DNA from: a virus
IMG/VR virus record: IMGVR_UViG_3300023103_000006
Span: 1-53,175 of that record
Reading direction: 5' to 3' (one strand)
DNA length: 53,175 nt
This document shows, piece after piece, positions 8,923 through 18,292 of the stretch; within the stretch, counting starts at the first letter, position 1, and each line of letters begins with the position of its first letter. The notes beneath the pieces are model-generated. The model ran no database searches and had not been told where the DNA came from. It saw only the letters and a program-made list of their open reading frames with translations. The position numbers and the translations under genes are program-made.

Positions 8923-11410
8923 CAATCCAATAAGATTTTATAAACTTGACGATTCAGAAGACCGTTACAAAAACTACCATGAGCCTAGAGATATGCGCAG
9001 AGGAGTATTAACGCAAAAACAAGGAGAAACAATTAAATTCTTTGCACCTAAATCTGATTTTGAGGGAATAGATATTAGAACTTTGCAAGTAGGACTATAT
9101 GGTGAAGCGTTTGAAGATTGTGTAAGTTTGGGCTATCAATTATTAGAAGATAATATAGGATTTCTAAGAGAACAACAGTCACGATTCTATTATGAAATGG
9201 TGATTAAGGTCAATAACGCGCCCTCGACTACTTGGAAACAGTTTTCCTTATTACGACCAAACGGACAGCAATTATTCGGAACCTATACAGGACAAGAAAC
9301 AGATTTAGAAACCTACATAAATAATTTAAAAGATTGGCTAGAAGCGTACCCACACACACGGGTTGATGCCTACAAAGAAGGAAACCTAATAAGATTAAGG
9401 GTTTGGGAGTCTGGCAATTTTATAATCAGGAATGAAGAAATAACAGTAGGATTGGGTACGGTATCAGTATTGAACGAGAATAGTCCGACATTGCAAAGAG
9501 GTGCTAAAACTACTTACAACAGACCTGCTTATAATACTTACGACTTAGTAATTGGCAGCGATGTAACCGAAGGCAATATTTTTACTTTAGGTGATGTGAC
9601 TTATACCGCAACCAAGGCAGATACAGCAGCAACGGTAAAAGCTGCCCTACTTGGCAATAATTCAAAGGTAGTTATTAATGTAGGAGATATAATACCAATA
9701 AACGCATCAGTAGGAACTGTAAGAACTGTAAACACGAATAACCCGACTATAAACGACCTTTACAATGATTTGCTGAGCGGAAACGACCGATATATAATAG
9801 AGATAGAGAACGTTCAAAAAGGAAATACATTCCAGGTTCTTAGAAGTGGATTAAGTCCCTTAACTATTAAGGCAAGCGAAACTGACACTAAAGCAACTAT
9901 TGAAGCATTTTTTAATTCAACTGGTGGCTTCTTGGTAGTACCTGCCGGAACAATACTAACAGTAAGCGCAGTTCCTGGCGTTAGAATTGACGACAACACA
10001 AATTCGCCTAGTATCAGTACTGCAAATGCCGTATTAACCCCGGCACAAATGACGGACAGGTGGAGAATATTTGTCGGAACAAGCGTAAGAAAGAATAATA
10101 AGTTCGTATTAGGTGATATTGAAGTAATAGCAGACGAAGACGATACCTATTTAACCATTGCCACAAAGTTAGGTCTAATTGACGGATTGTATTATGAAAT
10201 AGAGGAGGATGGCGTATTTAGTTCTTATGCAGAACGAGGGGAATTGTATGATGATGAAAATATTGCAGATATTCAGATTATATCTTCACCGATTAGACGA
10301 ATATCTCAACAATACCTATGCGAAGTGACTATGCCAGCAGGATACACCGGAAAGGCTCTACAAATAGCAGTTAGCGAGTATTCAAGAAATGACGAAGAAC
10401 AAACTTGGATATTCATTAGAACGGTTGTAGTTTCTAACTACATAAGAATAGAGGTAGACCCAAAAGAAACAGTAATGGTGCGATGTTCTTCATTAGGTGA
10501 AGCGTTTGGATTTGAGTATTTTGAGCAAGGAATTAATCAGCAAATGAGATTCCCTATTTACCTGAGAAATGACGGATACGAAACAACCTTAACTAAATCA
10601 CAAAGCGTAAACGATGCTACAGTAAACGGGAATACGCAACTCAGACCAATTTCTGACTTTCAGGTTTTAGGTTATCCTAGTTGGTTTCACAAATCACTGC
10701 AAACATGGCTTAGAAGCGATGTTGTGATGGTTGATGAAATGAAAATATCATTGATTAATTATGAAGTAAGTGAAGACGTTGGAGCCAAAAAAATACAATC
10801 AGCCAATGGTAGTTTGTATAAAGAAATCGGCATAATGAAGAATTACGGGAAATTATTTCTGGATTATGACAATTTTCAAGAAAAAGTTTCTGTAATAACC
10901 AACTTTAAGAGTAAAATAATTTGTGTTATCCTAAAAAATGACTTATTTTGTCAGGAAGTATTCGAAAGAGGAGAAATATTTATTCCGGTTGGCGAATACA
11001 GATGGAAAGCATGGGTAGGCGGAGCAGTAGGAGATACGGTGGACATGAGAATCTACCAGAATGGAACAAGGATTCATCACGTAACCATGTATTGTGGCAG
11101 AATGAATATGCTAGACTCTTTAATCAGGGTTTACACACACGACGAGTTGTTATTTGAAGAGGTAAGTCAGGAAAACATGACCATTGTAGGTATAGATACG
11201 AAGACCGAAACAACAGTTGCTTATGAAAGTGTAGACTATGCAGACGAAATAGGGGACTACGATAAATTGAATGGATATGTAGCACCATTTGTGCCACCAG
11301 CAGAAACAAATGCCGGACAATGGAGGGATAGAATAGACGAAGACACTAATCTATCGATTGAACAAAATACAGACGAAACGGGTTGGGTACTTAAATCAAT
11401 AATATCATAA
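8909..11410 (+). CDS. Putative tail-tip / receptor-binding protein with three tandem beta domains
   Basis: The protein has 833 residues and belongs to the distal tail module. Three related domains of about 75-90 residues lie in tandem, starting near residues 209, 292 and 381. Each opens with a strand ending in V(T/Q/R)xxNxF, continues with I/V-x-A-x-x-x-D-T-x-x-T(I/V), and the first two end with an Asn-Ser/Asn-Pro turn. The C-terminal half is strand-rich and ends with an A-G-x-W-R-x-R...W-x-x-K-x-x-I-S motif that reappears in the 62-residue protein encoded next. Repeated beta domains suggest a role in surface binding. I do not recognise a named family. Confidence 0.6.
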   Translation: MRLFDNPIRFYKLDDSEDRYKNYHEPRDMRRGVLTQKQGETIKFFAPKSDFEGIDIRTLQVGLYGEAFEDCVSLGYQLLEDNIGFLREQQSRFYYEMVIKVNNAPSTTWKQFSLLRPNGQQLFGTYTGQETDLETYINNLKDWLEAYPHTRVDAYKEGNLIRLRVWESGNFIIRNEEITVGLGTVSVLNENSPTLQRGAKTTYNRPAYNTYDLVIGSDVTEGNIFTLGDVTYTATKADTAATVKAALLGNNSKVVINVGDIIPINASVGTVRTVNTNNPTINDLYNDLLSGNDRYIIEIENVQKGNTFQVLRSGLSPLTIKASETDTKATIEAFFNSTGGFLVVPAGTILTVSAVPGVRIDDNTNSPSISTANAVLTPAQMTDRWRIFVGTSVRKNNKFVLGDIEVIADEDDTYLTIATKLGLIDGLYYEIEEDGVFSSYAERGELYDDENIADIQIISSPIRRISQQYLCEVTMPAGYTGKALQIAVSEYSRNDEEQTWIFIRTVVVSNYIRIEVDPKETVMVRCSSLGEAFGFEYFEQGINQQMRFPIYLRNDGYETTLTKSQSVNDATVNGNTQLRPISDFQVLGYPSWFHKSLQTWLRSDVVMVDEMKISLINYEVSEDVGAKKIQSANGSLYKEIGIMKNYGKLFLDYDNFQEKVSVITNFKSKIICVILKNDLFCQEVFERGEIFIPVGEYRWKAWVGGAVGDTVDMRIYQNGTRIHHVTMYCGRMNMLDSLIRVYTHDELLFEEVSQENMTIVGIDTKTETTVAYESVDYADEIGDYDKLNGYVAPFVPPAETNAGQWRDRIDEDTNLSIEQNTDETGWVLKSIIS

Positions 11411-11598
11411 TGGCTTATTTATATAACGTAGGGTTAAAGGTTATAGGCAATAGAGATAAAAGTATTATTGAGCCTAATCCCACACCACCAGTAGCAGGAA
11501 GCTGGAGACGAAGAGTATCGGGAGAAGGTGAAGCAAGTGTTTTGATTTACGAGAAGTTCGACGGTACGATTTGGGAAACTAAACAGGTAATATCTTAA
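11410..11598 (+). CDS. Small tail-module protein resembling the C terminus of its upstream neighbour
   Basis: This 62-residue protein starts in the stop codon of the preceding gene (TAATG). Its second half (AGSWRRRVSGEGEAS...IWETKQVIS) lines up with the last about 30 residues of the 833-residue tail protein (AGQWRDRIDEDTNLS...GWVLKSIIS), keeping A-G-x-W-R-x-R, the late Trp, Lys and the terminal Ile-Ser. It may be a duplicated attachment module that bridges the tail-tip protein to the next fibre component. Function is otherwise unknown. Confidence 0.7.
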   Translation: MAYLYNVGLKVIGNRDKSIIEPNPTPPVAGSWRRRVSGEGEASVLIYEKFDGTIWETKQVIS

Positions 11599-12608
11599 TG
11601 GCCGTAAATGCAGCGCAAATAGTCGAAGGACATTATCAAGGTTCTGCCGAAGTCATTGTAGAATGTGATGAAGCAGACGGAACCGACATTGTAGTATATA
11701 GGTATGTGAACGGAACCGCTACATTAGTAGGAACAGCAGAACTGGGAAACGATACCGGATTAGGAAGTGGCAAATCAAGAGTACCATTAACTGAGAATAT
11801 TTCAATTGGGAATCAGTTAGTAGCTTATGTTGAGGAAAGATGGAAGCAAGGAGGCGACCCAGTTCCGGTTTACGAGTTATCGGACGGATTAAGAACCGGG
11901 TGGCGTGGCCCTGACGTAATTTATCTGGATGGTGATGTAGAAATTAGCTACGAGGAGTACCAACAATTAGGAGGGCAGGAAATAGCAAGTGTCTATGACC
12001 CACAAGCCACGATAAACAATACAGTAAACAGATGTGGCGATGCGCCCAAACAATTTGCAGATGCTACTTTAATACTAGAAAAAACAACGGCAGATTTAGG
12101 CGCAGGAGTGGTAAACGTAGAATACGCAACAATAGGGAACTTTAATCCGGCTTTAGGTGCAGCACGTGTGCAATGGGATGGCGGAGCGATTACGCAGGAC
12201 TATCAACAGACTTTTGTATTTGCAGATAATGGAGCGCACGTTGTGAAAATATATCCAGAGAACTTGGATTACGAAACAAAAGAATTTCCTTTTACGGTTT
12301 CAGTAGCATCAGGAACGCCAGCCCCGGCAGTAGCAGATATAAGAGCAGTAGCGTACGAAATAAATCCGGCCGCTAACAGACAGGTAACTGTATTAGCGTA
12401 TTCGGATAGACAACTAGAAAGCAGAGTAGTAGGATTAGACGACGGAGTACATGGTTCAGGAGCATGGGTTGCAATGAGCGGTTCAACTGGCGGCAAATGG
12501 CAACAACCTATTCCTTTTCAGAATGTGCCAAACGGCAATTATAGTGTAGATTGCAGGGTACAAGGCACAGTAACGGTAGTAACAGTAGCTTTAAAAGTTG
12601 ATTTCTAA
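11598..12608 (+). CDS. Putative tail fibre / appendage protein with beta-sandwich domains
   Basis: The protein has 336 residues and begins in the stop codon of the preceding gene. Almost all of it is predicted strand and turn. It appears to comprise an N-terminal beta domain (1-95), a central region with a possible PKD or Ig-like fold (about 150-230, ending in DYETKEFPFTVSVASG), then a Pro/Ala linker and a C-terminal Ig-like domain (about 245-336). No enzyme motif is seen. Its place at the end of the tail module suggests an accessory fibre or tail-surface protein. Confidence 0.55.
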   Translation: MAVNAAQIVEGHYQGSAEVIVECDEADGTDIVVYRYVNGTATLVGTAELGNDTGLGSGKSRVPLTENISIGNQLVAYVEERWKQGGDPVPVYELSDGLRTGWRGPDVIYLDGDVEISYEEYQQLGGQEIASVYDPQATINNTVNRCGDAPKQFADATLILEKTTADLGAGVVNVEYATIGNFNPALGAARVQWDGGAITQDYQQTFVFADNGAHVVKIYPENLDYETKEFPFTVSVASGTPAPAVADIRAVAYEINPAANRQVTVLAYSDRQLESRVVGLDDGVHGSGAWVAMSGSTGGKWQQPIPFQNVPNGNYSVDCRVQGTVTVVTVALKVDF

Positions 12609-12620
12609 ATAAAAAATATC

Positions 12621-12875
12621 ATGGCAGATAATAAAGACGAAATAAAAGAAGCTACGCCTTCAAAAGAAGAGGCTAAAGCTCAGAAAAAGAAAATATTAAA
12701 ATGGACGCACGATATTACGGGCGGCAAGGTCTTGTTTGAAACACAAGGGTATGGAGAAAAGGAGAAAATCAAAGTTGAGATTAACGGAAAAGAAGAAGAG
12801 ATTGAAAACTATGGCAATCTGGCTATTTACTCACGAGGTGCAAGTTTCAAGGAGTTTCCGGCAGTAAAATATTAA
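12621..12875 (+). CDS. Small charged virion-operon protein, unknown
   Basis: This 84-residue protein has a Lys/Glu-rich N terminus (residues 1-27, likely disordered or helical) followed by a strand-rich part (KILKWTHDITGGKVLFETQG). It lies directly before the candidate major tail protein. Its acidic/basic low-complexity start and beta second half resemble small head or tail accessory proteins, but no family is recognised. Confidence 0.75.
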   Translation: MADNKDEIKEATPSKEEAKAQKKKILKWTHDITGGKVLFETQGYGEKEKIKVEINGKEEEIENYGNLAIYSRGASFKEFPAVKY

Positions 12876-12901
12876 ATTTACAATATAAACTTAAATAAAA
12901 T

Positions 12902-13873
12902 ATGTCTAGTACGCAAAACCTTATTTATGCTAACCTGCAAGGGGCAGGGGGGCTATCTACAGGACAAAACAGAACACTTAATACTTACGTAGCGATGGCT
13001 ATCATTAACAAGGGTGTTTTGCCTGCGGATGGTGCTGCGTATGCGGGCGACGCTGGCGGCTCATTAGTTCCGGCAGGGTTCGTAAATGGACAGTGGATTG
13101 CAAAGATTTGTCAGGATTTAGCCATTTTTAATAAAGCCCGTTGGCTGCCAAACGGAAGTATTACAGGCTCACAGGCAGAAACAGTCAATGTAACAGAAGG
13201 GCAGATTTACGGACTTGACCCGGCAGACGCTACGACCGGAGAAACGATGGATATGTTTGATATTCTGTTTAAGAATTATTTTCAGAACAGACAAGGATTA
13301 AACGCTATCAGAAGCCGCCCTCGTGATTGGGATATTGTTCTATTCACAAACAACACAGCAGAAATATACAGACGTGACGGTAGTAGTACAGTAATTACAA
13401 AAATTACAGATACCGCTGACGGAACAAATACTACATCAAGAAAAGGAACAATCAGCTTCGCTACGAGAGGTGTAGATGGTCAGGTTGTGCCTTTGGAGGG
13501 TATCAATGCGGCAGACTTAGGAGAGGTAAGTAACGTTTTTTACACACTTGCTTCAGGTGCTGACGTAAACCTAACAGCAGGGACTTGCAACGGAGATTTT
13601 AACAGATGGGTAAGAGATACAACTGTAACCCTTTCTTCTTTACAAATGGTTCCGTCTTTCGCTTCTCCTTGTGCAACTTATAGTTTATACCGTGTATTAG
13701 CTAATGGCACTTTGATTCCTTCTACTGGTAGTACTTATGCAAGTATCAATACAGTGACAGGACTTATCACGTTTCCGGCTGCACACGTTTTAGGGGCAAC
13801 AAAATACATTGCACAATTACAAAACGAAGTAGGGGTTCACGCTGAATACAAACTTGAAGTGCAAATAGCTTAA
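12902..13873 (+). CDS. Major structural protein, candidate major tail (tube) protein
   Basis: The protein has 323 residues, is rich in Gly, Ala, Thr and Asn, and has no signal peptide or membrane segment. The first about 240 residues form a mixed fold; the last about 85 residues look like an Ig-like domain (strands ending in KYIAQLQNEV and AEYKLEVQIA), a common decoration on major tail proteins. It has its own A/T-rich leader and is followed by a strong GC hairpin, both suited to high expression. No other gene is a better tube candidate. A head decoration role is the alternative. Confidence 0.5.
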   Translation: MSSTQNLIYANLQGAGGLSTGQNRTLNTYVAMAIINKGVLPADGAAYAGDAGGSLVPAGFVNGQWIAKICQDLAIFNKARWLPNGSITGSQAETVNVTEGQIYGLDPADATTGETMDMFDILFKNYFQNRQGLNAIRSRPRDWDIVLFTNNTAEIYRRDGSSTVITKITDTADGTNTTSRKGTISFATRGVDGQVVPLEGINAADLGEVSNVFYTLASGADVNLTAGTCNGDFNRWVRDTTVTLSSLQMVPSFASPCATYSLYRVLANGTLIPSTGSTYASINTVTGLITFPAAHVLGATKYIAQLQNEVGVHAEYKLEVQIA

Positions 13874-13887
13874 CAATCTAAAAAACA

Positions 13888-13907
13888 AAGGGGGATAACA
13901 CCCCCTT
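13888..13907. terminator. Strong GC hairpin after candidate major tail gene
   Basis: The stem is AAGGGGG / CCCCCTT (7 bp) with the loop ATAACA. On the + strand the hairpin is followed by TATATATAATG rather than a U run, so it may be a partial terminator or an mRNA 3'-end stabiliser. On the - strand it is followed by TTTGTTTTTTAG, a better terminator tail, although no leftward gene lies nearby. It separates the candidate tail protein from the portal gene and could keep the upstream transcript abundant. Confidence 0.6.
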
Positions 13908-13914
13908 ATATATA

Positions 13915-15834
13915 ATGCTTGATTTTCAAAGAATACTTCCTTATTTAAAAGTAGATGAAAATGGAATCCCGATAGACAAGAAATTGCGACACGCCGGGTA
14001 TGACAGAAGCATTGAAATTGCAAATGATATAAAGGACGTATTCAGCGAAAAGTTCCCTGAGTTTTTAAAAGTAAAGAGACCCAAAGAAAAGGCAGTTCAT
14101 TTGAAATACCGGGAAATGATTTACTTGAATAAGGTAATGAAGTTCCGAACCAAAGCAATGTCTTTGATAACTACGATAAAGCAGAACGATGATTTTAACG
14201 TAACTTTTAAGGATGAGAACATTTTCAAGGACTACACGGAAACTGAAATGTTTGATAATCAAACCTTGCCAGAATGGTTCTTTTCTGAATGGGCAAAGTT
14301 TAGTATTGACGACCCGAACGCAGTTATCGCACCTGTCTTAAAGGATTTTGCAGAGAATGACCAGGAGTTTAACCAACCAACTTTAAAGATATTCTCATCT
14401 GTTGGTGTAATTCAACTAAACAAGGATATTTGCGTTTTAAGAGGTGACGAAAAGACATGGATTAACGTAAACGGTACACAAGAGAAAATAGGACGTAATC
14501 TTTATTTTTACGACAAAGATTCTTTTCTAATTTGTAGACAAACAGGTAAAAATGTAACAACCGAAAACGAAACCAATTATAATTGGCAGATAATTGGACA
14601 AAATTTAGTTGAATTTGAAAATGAAATATTAGAAGTTCAGCCATTTGCAACCAATACTACCAAGATTCCTGCACAGAGAATCGGACGTATATTAGGCGAG
14701 AAGATAGACGGAGAAGTGCAATTGTTTAATAGTGAGATTTCAGACGCACTGCCGTACCTTAAAACAATTGGTTTAAGGATTTCGGATACTGAAATTGAAT
14801 ACTTACAGCACATACATACGGTAGAATGGTTTGTAACAACAAAGCACGAATGTAAAGAACCTGGGTGTGTTAATGGGTACGTAACTAATCCGACATGGAG
14901 ACCAGGCACAGACATACCGCCAAAACACAAATGCCCAAAATGTGACGACAAAGGATTTCCTATTAATGGACTTGAAATTATCGTGCATACGGTTTCAGAT
15001 GATGGCGGCATAGATTCTAACAAGAGTGCCAGTATACCTAATCCACCCGGAGGTTTTATACCGAGAAACATTGAAACGGTTCGGGAACTGAGATTGGAAA
15101 TTGCTAATAACGAAGCCAGCGCATACGGAACAATGGATTTGCTCTATATGTTTGAAACCCCACTAAACACAAGTGGAAAGTCTAAAGCCTATGACAGACA
15201 GGACAATTACATTCGTAGAGCAGATATTAGCGTACACACTAAGAAGCAGATAGATTTCGGATACAATAGTACAGCGTGTTTTATGCTTGGTACAATTGGA
15301 AATGTAGAAAGGTATTTGCCAGTAGTGAATGTGCCGACCGACAGTTTTGATTTAGCGACCCAAGAAGAAGCCTTAAAAGACCTTACAGAAGCGAGTGGAG
15401 TGGTTAGCGGTATTGTACAAAATGCTTTAGAAATACGATACATACAAAAACAATTTGGCAAAGATACAAGTCTATCTAAATTGCTAATTCTTCATAATCG
15501 AATTGACCCATACGACTCTATTAAAGGAGGTAATAGGGCGGAAGTTTTAGACCTGATGATGTTTAACAACATTAAATTGTATGGGATAGATAGTGAAAAT
15601 TTAATGTTTTTGGTAAAGAAAAATACATTAGCGAAGCAAAAAGACAGCATTGTAAAGGATTTGATTAAATTATATCCTGACTTTTTAGATTTTAAAATTG
15701 AAAAGCAGGACGCATTAATTGAGACACAGTTAGAATTTTATCTTCCTGAAAAAATAAGTGAAGACGTTTATAAACCAATTAAGCAAGAGCCAATGGTAGA
15801 CGTAGTAAAAGAAAACCAAGTGGCATTAAATTAA
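13915..15834 (+). CDS. Putative portal protein with inserted Cys4 zinc-ribbon-like loop
   Basis: This 639-residue protein precedes a scaffold-like gene and the major capsid gene, the usual position of the portal, the dodecameric ring through which DNA is packaged. Length and helix-rich C-terminal half fit a portal. Residues about 312-345 hold four cysteines in two pairs, C-x4-C-V-N-G and C-P-K-C-x2-K-G, resembling a DnaJ-type zinc-binding loop; this is not a standard portal feature. The N-terminal region (about 60-90) contains FRTKAMSLITTIKQ, a helix like those of portal wings. No diagnostic portal motif is certain, so the call is mainly from context. Confidence 0.6.
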   Translation: MLDFQRILPYLKVDENGIPIDKKLRHAGYDRSIEIANDIKDVFSEKFPEFLKVKRPKEKAVHLKYREMIYLNKVMKFRTKAMSLITTIKQNDDFNVTFKDENIFKDYTETEMFDNQTLPEWFFSEWAKFSIDDPNAVIAPVLKDFAENDQEFNQPTLKIFSSVGVIQLNKDICVLRGDEKTWINVNGTQEKIGRNLYFYDKDSFLICRQTGKNVTTENETNYNWQIIGQNLVEFENEILEVQPFATNTTKIPAQRIGRILGEKIDGEVQLFNSEISDALPYLKTIGLRISDTEIEYLQHIHTVEWFVTTKHECKEPGCVNGYVTNPTWRPGTDIPPKHKCPKCDDKGFPINGLEIIVHTVSDDGGIDSNKSASIPNPPGGFIPRNIETVRELRLEIANNEASAYGTMDLLYMFETPLNTSGKSKAYDRQDNYIRRADISVHTKKQIDFGYNSTACFMLGTIGNVERYLPVVNVPTDSFDLATQEEALKDLTEASGVVSGIVQNALEIRYIQKQFGKDTSLSKLLILHNRIDPYDSIKGGNRAEVLDLMMFNNIKLYGIDSENLMFLVKKNTLAKQKDSIVKDLIKLYPDFLDFKIEKQDALIETQLEFYLPEKISEDVYKPIKQEPMVDVVKENQVALN

Positions 15835-15839
15835 ATATT

Positions 15840-16142
15840 ATGGCAAAGAATAAAGAAGAAGAAGGCACACCAATTGGGTTATCTGAAAAAGAGTTTTTTG
15901 CAAGAAAAGACCTTTTGGAAAAGAAAGCACGCATCTATGTAGAAGTAGCGGAAGGCAGAGGAGAAGACGAAAAAGGTAAATCTATCGTGATGTACCCGGC
16001 TAAAGAAATCGAAGTACAGCCAGCTTATTGGAGTACTATTTTACGAGACAAAGAGACGGGCGAACCAATGAAAGAACAAAAGTTAGTTGGCTACAAGATT
16101 GAAGAGAACGGAGAAATGAAACATTATAAATTTAAAGAATAA
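15840..16142 (+). CDS. Small protein between portal and scaffold, unknown
   Basis: This 100-residue, highly charged protein (many Lys and Glu) has a central strand region (ARIYVEVAEG, IVMYPAKEIEVQ). It is packed tightly between portal and scaffold genes with A/T-rich spacers and no Shine-Dalgarno. Its place suggests a head-assembly or head-tail role. No family recognised. Confidence 0.7.
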   Translation: MAKNKEEEGTPIGLSEKEFFARKDLLEKKARIYVEVAEGRGEDEKGKSIVMYPAKEIEVQPAYWSTILRDKETGEPMKEQKLVGYKIEENGEMKHYKFKE

Positions 16143-16144
16143 AT

Positions 16145-16987
16145 ATGAAATTAGGCACAGTAATTAACGAGTTCGCAAAAAAGGCAGGACTTGATTTGAC
16201 TAAAATCAAAGACCTAGTAGACGAGCTGAACGCATCTGACAAGCAAATTGACGATGACGTAGCAACACAACTACAACAAAGCCTTTTGACCGAATCGGAA
16301 GCAGAAAGCCGATTCATGAGCAAACACAAAAACGGTCTTTTGACTCAAGGAAAAAAGGAAGCATGGGACGATATAGACAGGAATCATGCGGAAATTATTT
16401 CTCTGTTAGACGCAGAAGACAAAACCAAATTCGATGCACTGAAGACTACAAAGGAAAAAGATAAATTTCTTTTCAACTTCTTTATCGAAAGAAAGATAAC
16501 CGACAAGGATTCTTTAGCAATCAAAAAAGCGCACGACACCTTGTTGTCGAAGATTGACACGGATTACGTGCCTTTATCAAAACACAAAGAGCTAGAAGAC
16601 AAGTATAAACCAAAGGCGGACAAAGCGTTTTTCAGCGAATTTGTAGTTGATGCCGTAACAAATAGTAAAATATCTGAGACTTTTAAATCAAATAAAAGAT
16701 TCAGAACAAATTTAAAAACAGATTTTGATGAACTCCTGACAAAAAGGGGCTGGACTGTAAATACTGAAACCGGAGAGTATTTGGATAAGGAAGGCTTGCC
16801 TGTTTTGAAAGGAAGTGAAAAAATGAATAACAATGATATTCTTGACGAACTTATGGCAAGTGACGAAGAGTATCTCAAAAAGTCTAATGGTAAACCTGCA
16901 AGTGGGGAAATAACAGTTGATGTACCAAAGGTGAACGGAAGTAGCCTTTTGAATAATCCTAACTATAAAAACCTTGTGAGGCAGTAA
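16145..16987 (+). CDS. Putative capsid scaffold protein
   Basis: This 280-residue protein is rich in Lys, Asp and Glu and mostly helical, with a long charged middle (residues 60-170) and a flexible C terminus (SGEITVDVPKVNGSSLLNNP). It lies immediately upstream of the major capsid gene, where scaffolding proteins are encoded in most tailed phages. Such proteins guide procapsid assembly and then leave. Its composition resembles Gp20/Gp14-type scaffolds, but the evidence is position and composition only. Confidence 0.65.
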   Translation: MKLGTVINEFAKKAGLDLTKIKDLVDELNASDKQIDDDVATQLQQSLLTESEAESRFMSKHKNGLLTQGKKEAWDDIDRNHAEIISLLDAEDKTKFDALKTTKEKDKFLFNFFIERKITDKDSLAIKKAHDTLLSKIDTDYVPLSKHKELEDKYKPKADKAFFSEFVVDAVTNSKISETFKSNKRFRTNLKTDFDELLTKRGWTVNTETGEYLDKEGLPVLKGSEKMNNNDILDELMASDEEYLKKSNGKPASGEITVDVPKVNGSSLLNNPNYKNLVRQ

Positions 16988-17031
16988 TGCTAATTGGCGC
17001 AATTTAATCTTTAAAAATTAAACCAACGACA

Positions 17032-18288
17032 ATGGCAAATAATGTAAATTTAGGTGCAGCCCGGGGGCTGTATGCAGCAATTCTGCATGTAACAAATAAC
17101 TATTACCGATTCACTAACGTAGGAACAACAGGCGCATTGCGTGACCCAGCAAGTAAGCAGATTCAGGACGCAACGAATCCTTTTTTGCTTCAGAATACGA
17201 GCGGAACGACGATTGGTTACGCAGCAGGAACAAGTAACGGAAAACTTACTTTAACGTGGACGCCAGCTTATGCAGGTGGTTATCGTACTTCACGTATCGG
17301 AGCAGGTGGGGCAGCAGATTCAAATGGTGTAAAAACTATTCAGGCGGCACAAAGTTTGGTTTTCAACTTCGACAAAGTAATTGAGTTTGAAGTAATTCAA
17401 CCTTTGGCAACGGCAGATTTCTTTTTGGAGCCTTTGACTATCGAGTATTTGGATAAGTTAGAAAATCCAAAATACATGGTTGAGGCTTTGAACGATGGTA
17501 GATACACAGGAACTCGTGCGCAACTTGTAAGAGTGGGTAATGAAATAATGCGTCGTCTGGACAGAGACATGTTGATTCCGATGGATGATGATTTAATTGC
17601 GACTGTGGCAACTGGAGTAGGACGTAATGTAGCCTATCCTTGGGATAGCACCAATGGAACTTTAAATGCGCCAATCACGCAGATATATGCTTTCAAAGCG
17701 GACGGCACACCGGATGCTGATTTCTGGAACTACATTCAGAACAGTTCTCGTGATAACCGCTACGAAGGTAAAGCGATATTTGTTGGCGGTTCTAAAATGG
17801 CTCAGTACATGCAATTAAAAGGCATTGTAGGGCTTGCAGATACCGGGTATAAGTTAGATGCTCAAATTGAAAATCTTCCTGTACACTGGTATTATGATGC
17901 ACGTATTGACACTATCTTGGGACAAGACGAGTTCTTGATGTGGGATTCTGGCGCAGCAGCTTTGCAAACATGGCTTAATCATAGCACTTACGGAACTGTA
18001 AGACAAAAACGCTATGCAAACATGGATTACGGCAATATGAATGTAACGGTAGGACAATATCGTGGTATCGGATTAGATGGGAATCTTGACAAAGACAATA
18101 TCTCTTTAGATATGGACGTTCGTATTTTGGAAGGTAGAGATTCTGCCGATTATCCAACAAGCCGTGTAGTGCCTTCGATTAACTACGGTGTATTTATGCG
18201 CCCGGTTGGTTACTTCACTTCTGACAATACCGACCCTTTGTATTACATGACTGGTATTTTTAGAGGAAAACTTTTAACAAGGGCTTAA
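17032..18288 (+). CDS. Major capsid protein (HK97-fold, inferred)
   Basis: The protein has 418 residues. It follows portal and scaffold-like genes with a 44-base A/T-rich leader of its own. The central part has the features of an HK97-type subunit: a long helix with IEYLDKLENPKYMVEAL and TRAQLVRVGNEIMRRLDRDML (about 135-185), a domain with KAIFVGGSKMAQYMQLKG (about 240-265), and a C-terminal strand region that ends in a peptide containing GVFMRPVGYF. No protease gene is visible nearby and no N-terminal delta domain is obvious, so maturation cleavage may be absent. Confidence comes from gene order plus fold-like features. Confidence 0.75.
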   Translation: MANNVNLGAARGLYAAILHVTNNYYRFTNVGTTGALRDPASKQIQDATNPFLLQNTSGTTIGYAAGTSNGKLTLTWTPAYAGGYRTSRIGAGGAADSNGVKTIQAAQSLVFNFDKVIEFEVIQPLATADFFLEPLTIEYLDKLENPKYMVEALNDGRYTGTRAQLVRVGNEIMRRLDRDMLIPMDDDLIATVATGVGRNVAYPWDSTNGTLNAPITQIYAFKADGTPDADFWNYIQNSSRDNRYEGKAIFVGGSKMAQYMQLKGIVGLADTGYKLDAQIENLPVHWYYDARIDTILGQDEFLMWDSGAAALQTWLNHSTYGTVRQKRYANMDYGNMNVTVGQYRGIGLDGNLDKDNISLDMDVRILEGRDSADYPTSRVVPSINYGVFMRPVGYFTSDNTDPLYYMTGIFRGKLLTRA

Positions 18289-18292
18289 TATT

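Noticed and set aside
11598-12608. Sheath or baseplate enzyme of a contractile tail
   Set aside because: No sheath-length gene or gp25-type protein is found; a long non-contractile tail is simpler.
14637-15071. Leftward frame of 144 residues with several Cys inside the portal gene
   Set aside because: Antisense to the Cys-rich zinc-ribbon insertion of the portal; Cys content follows from complement codons.
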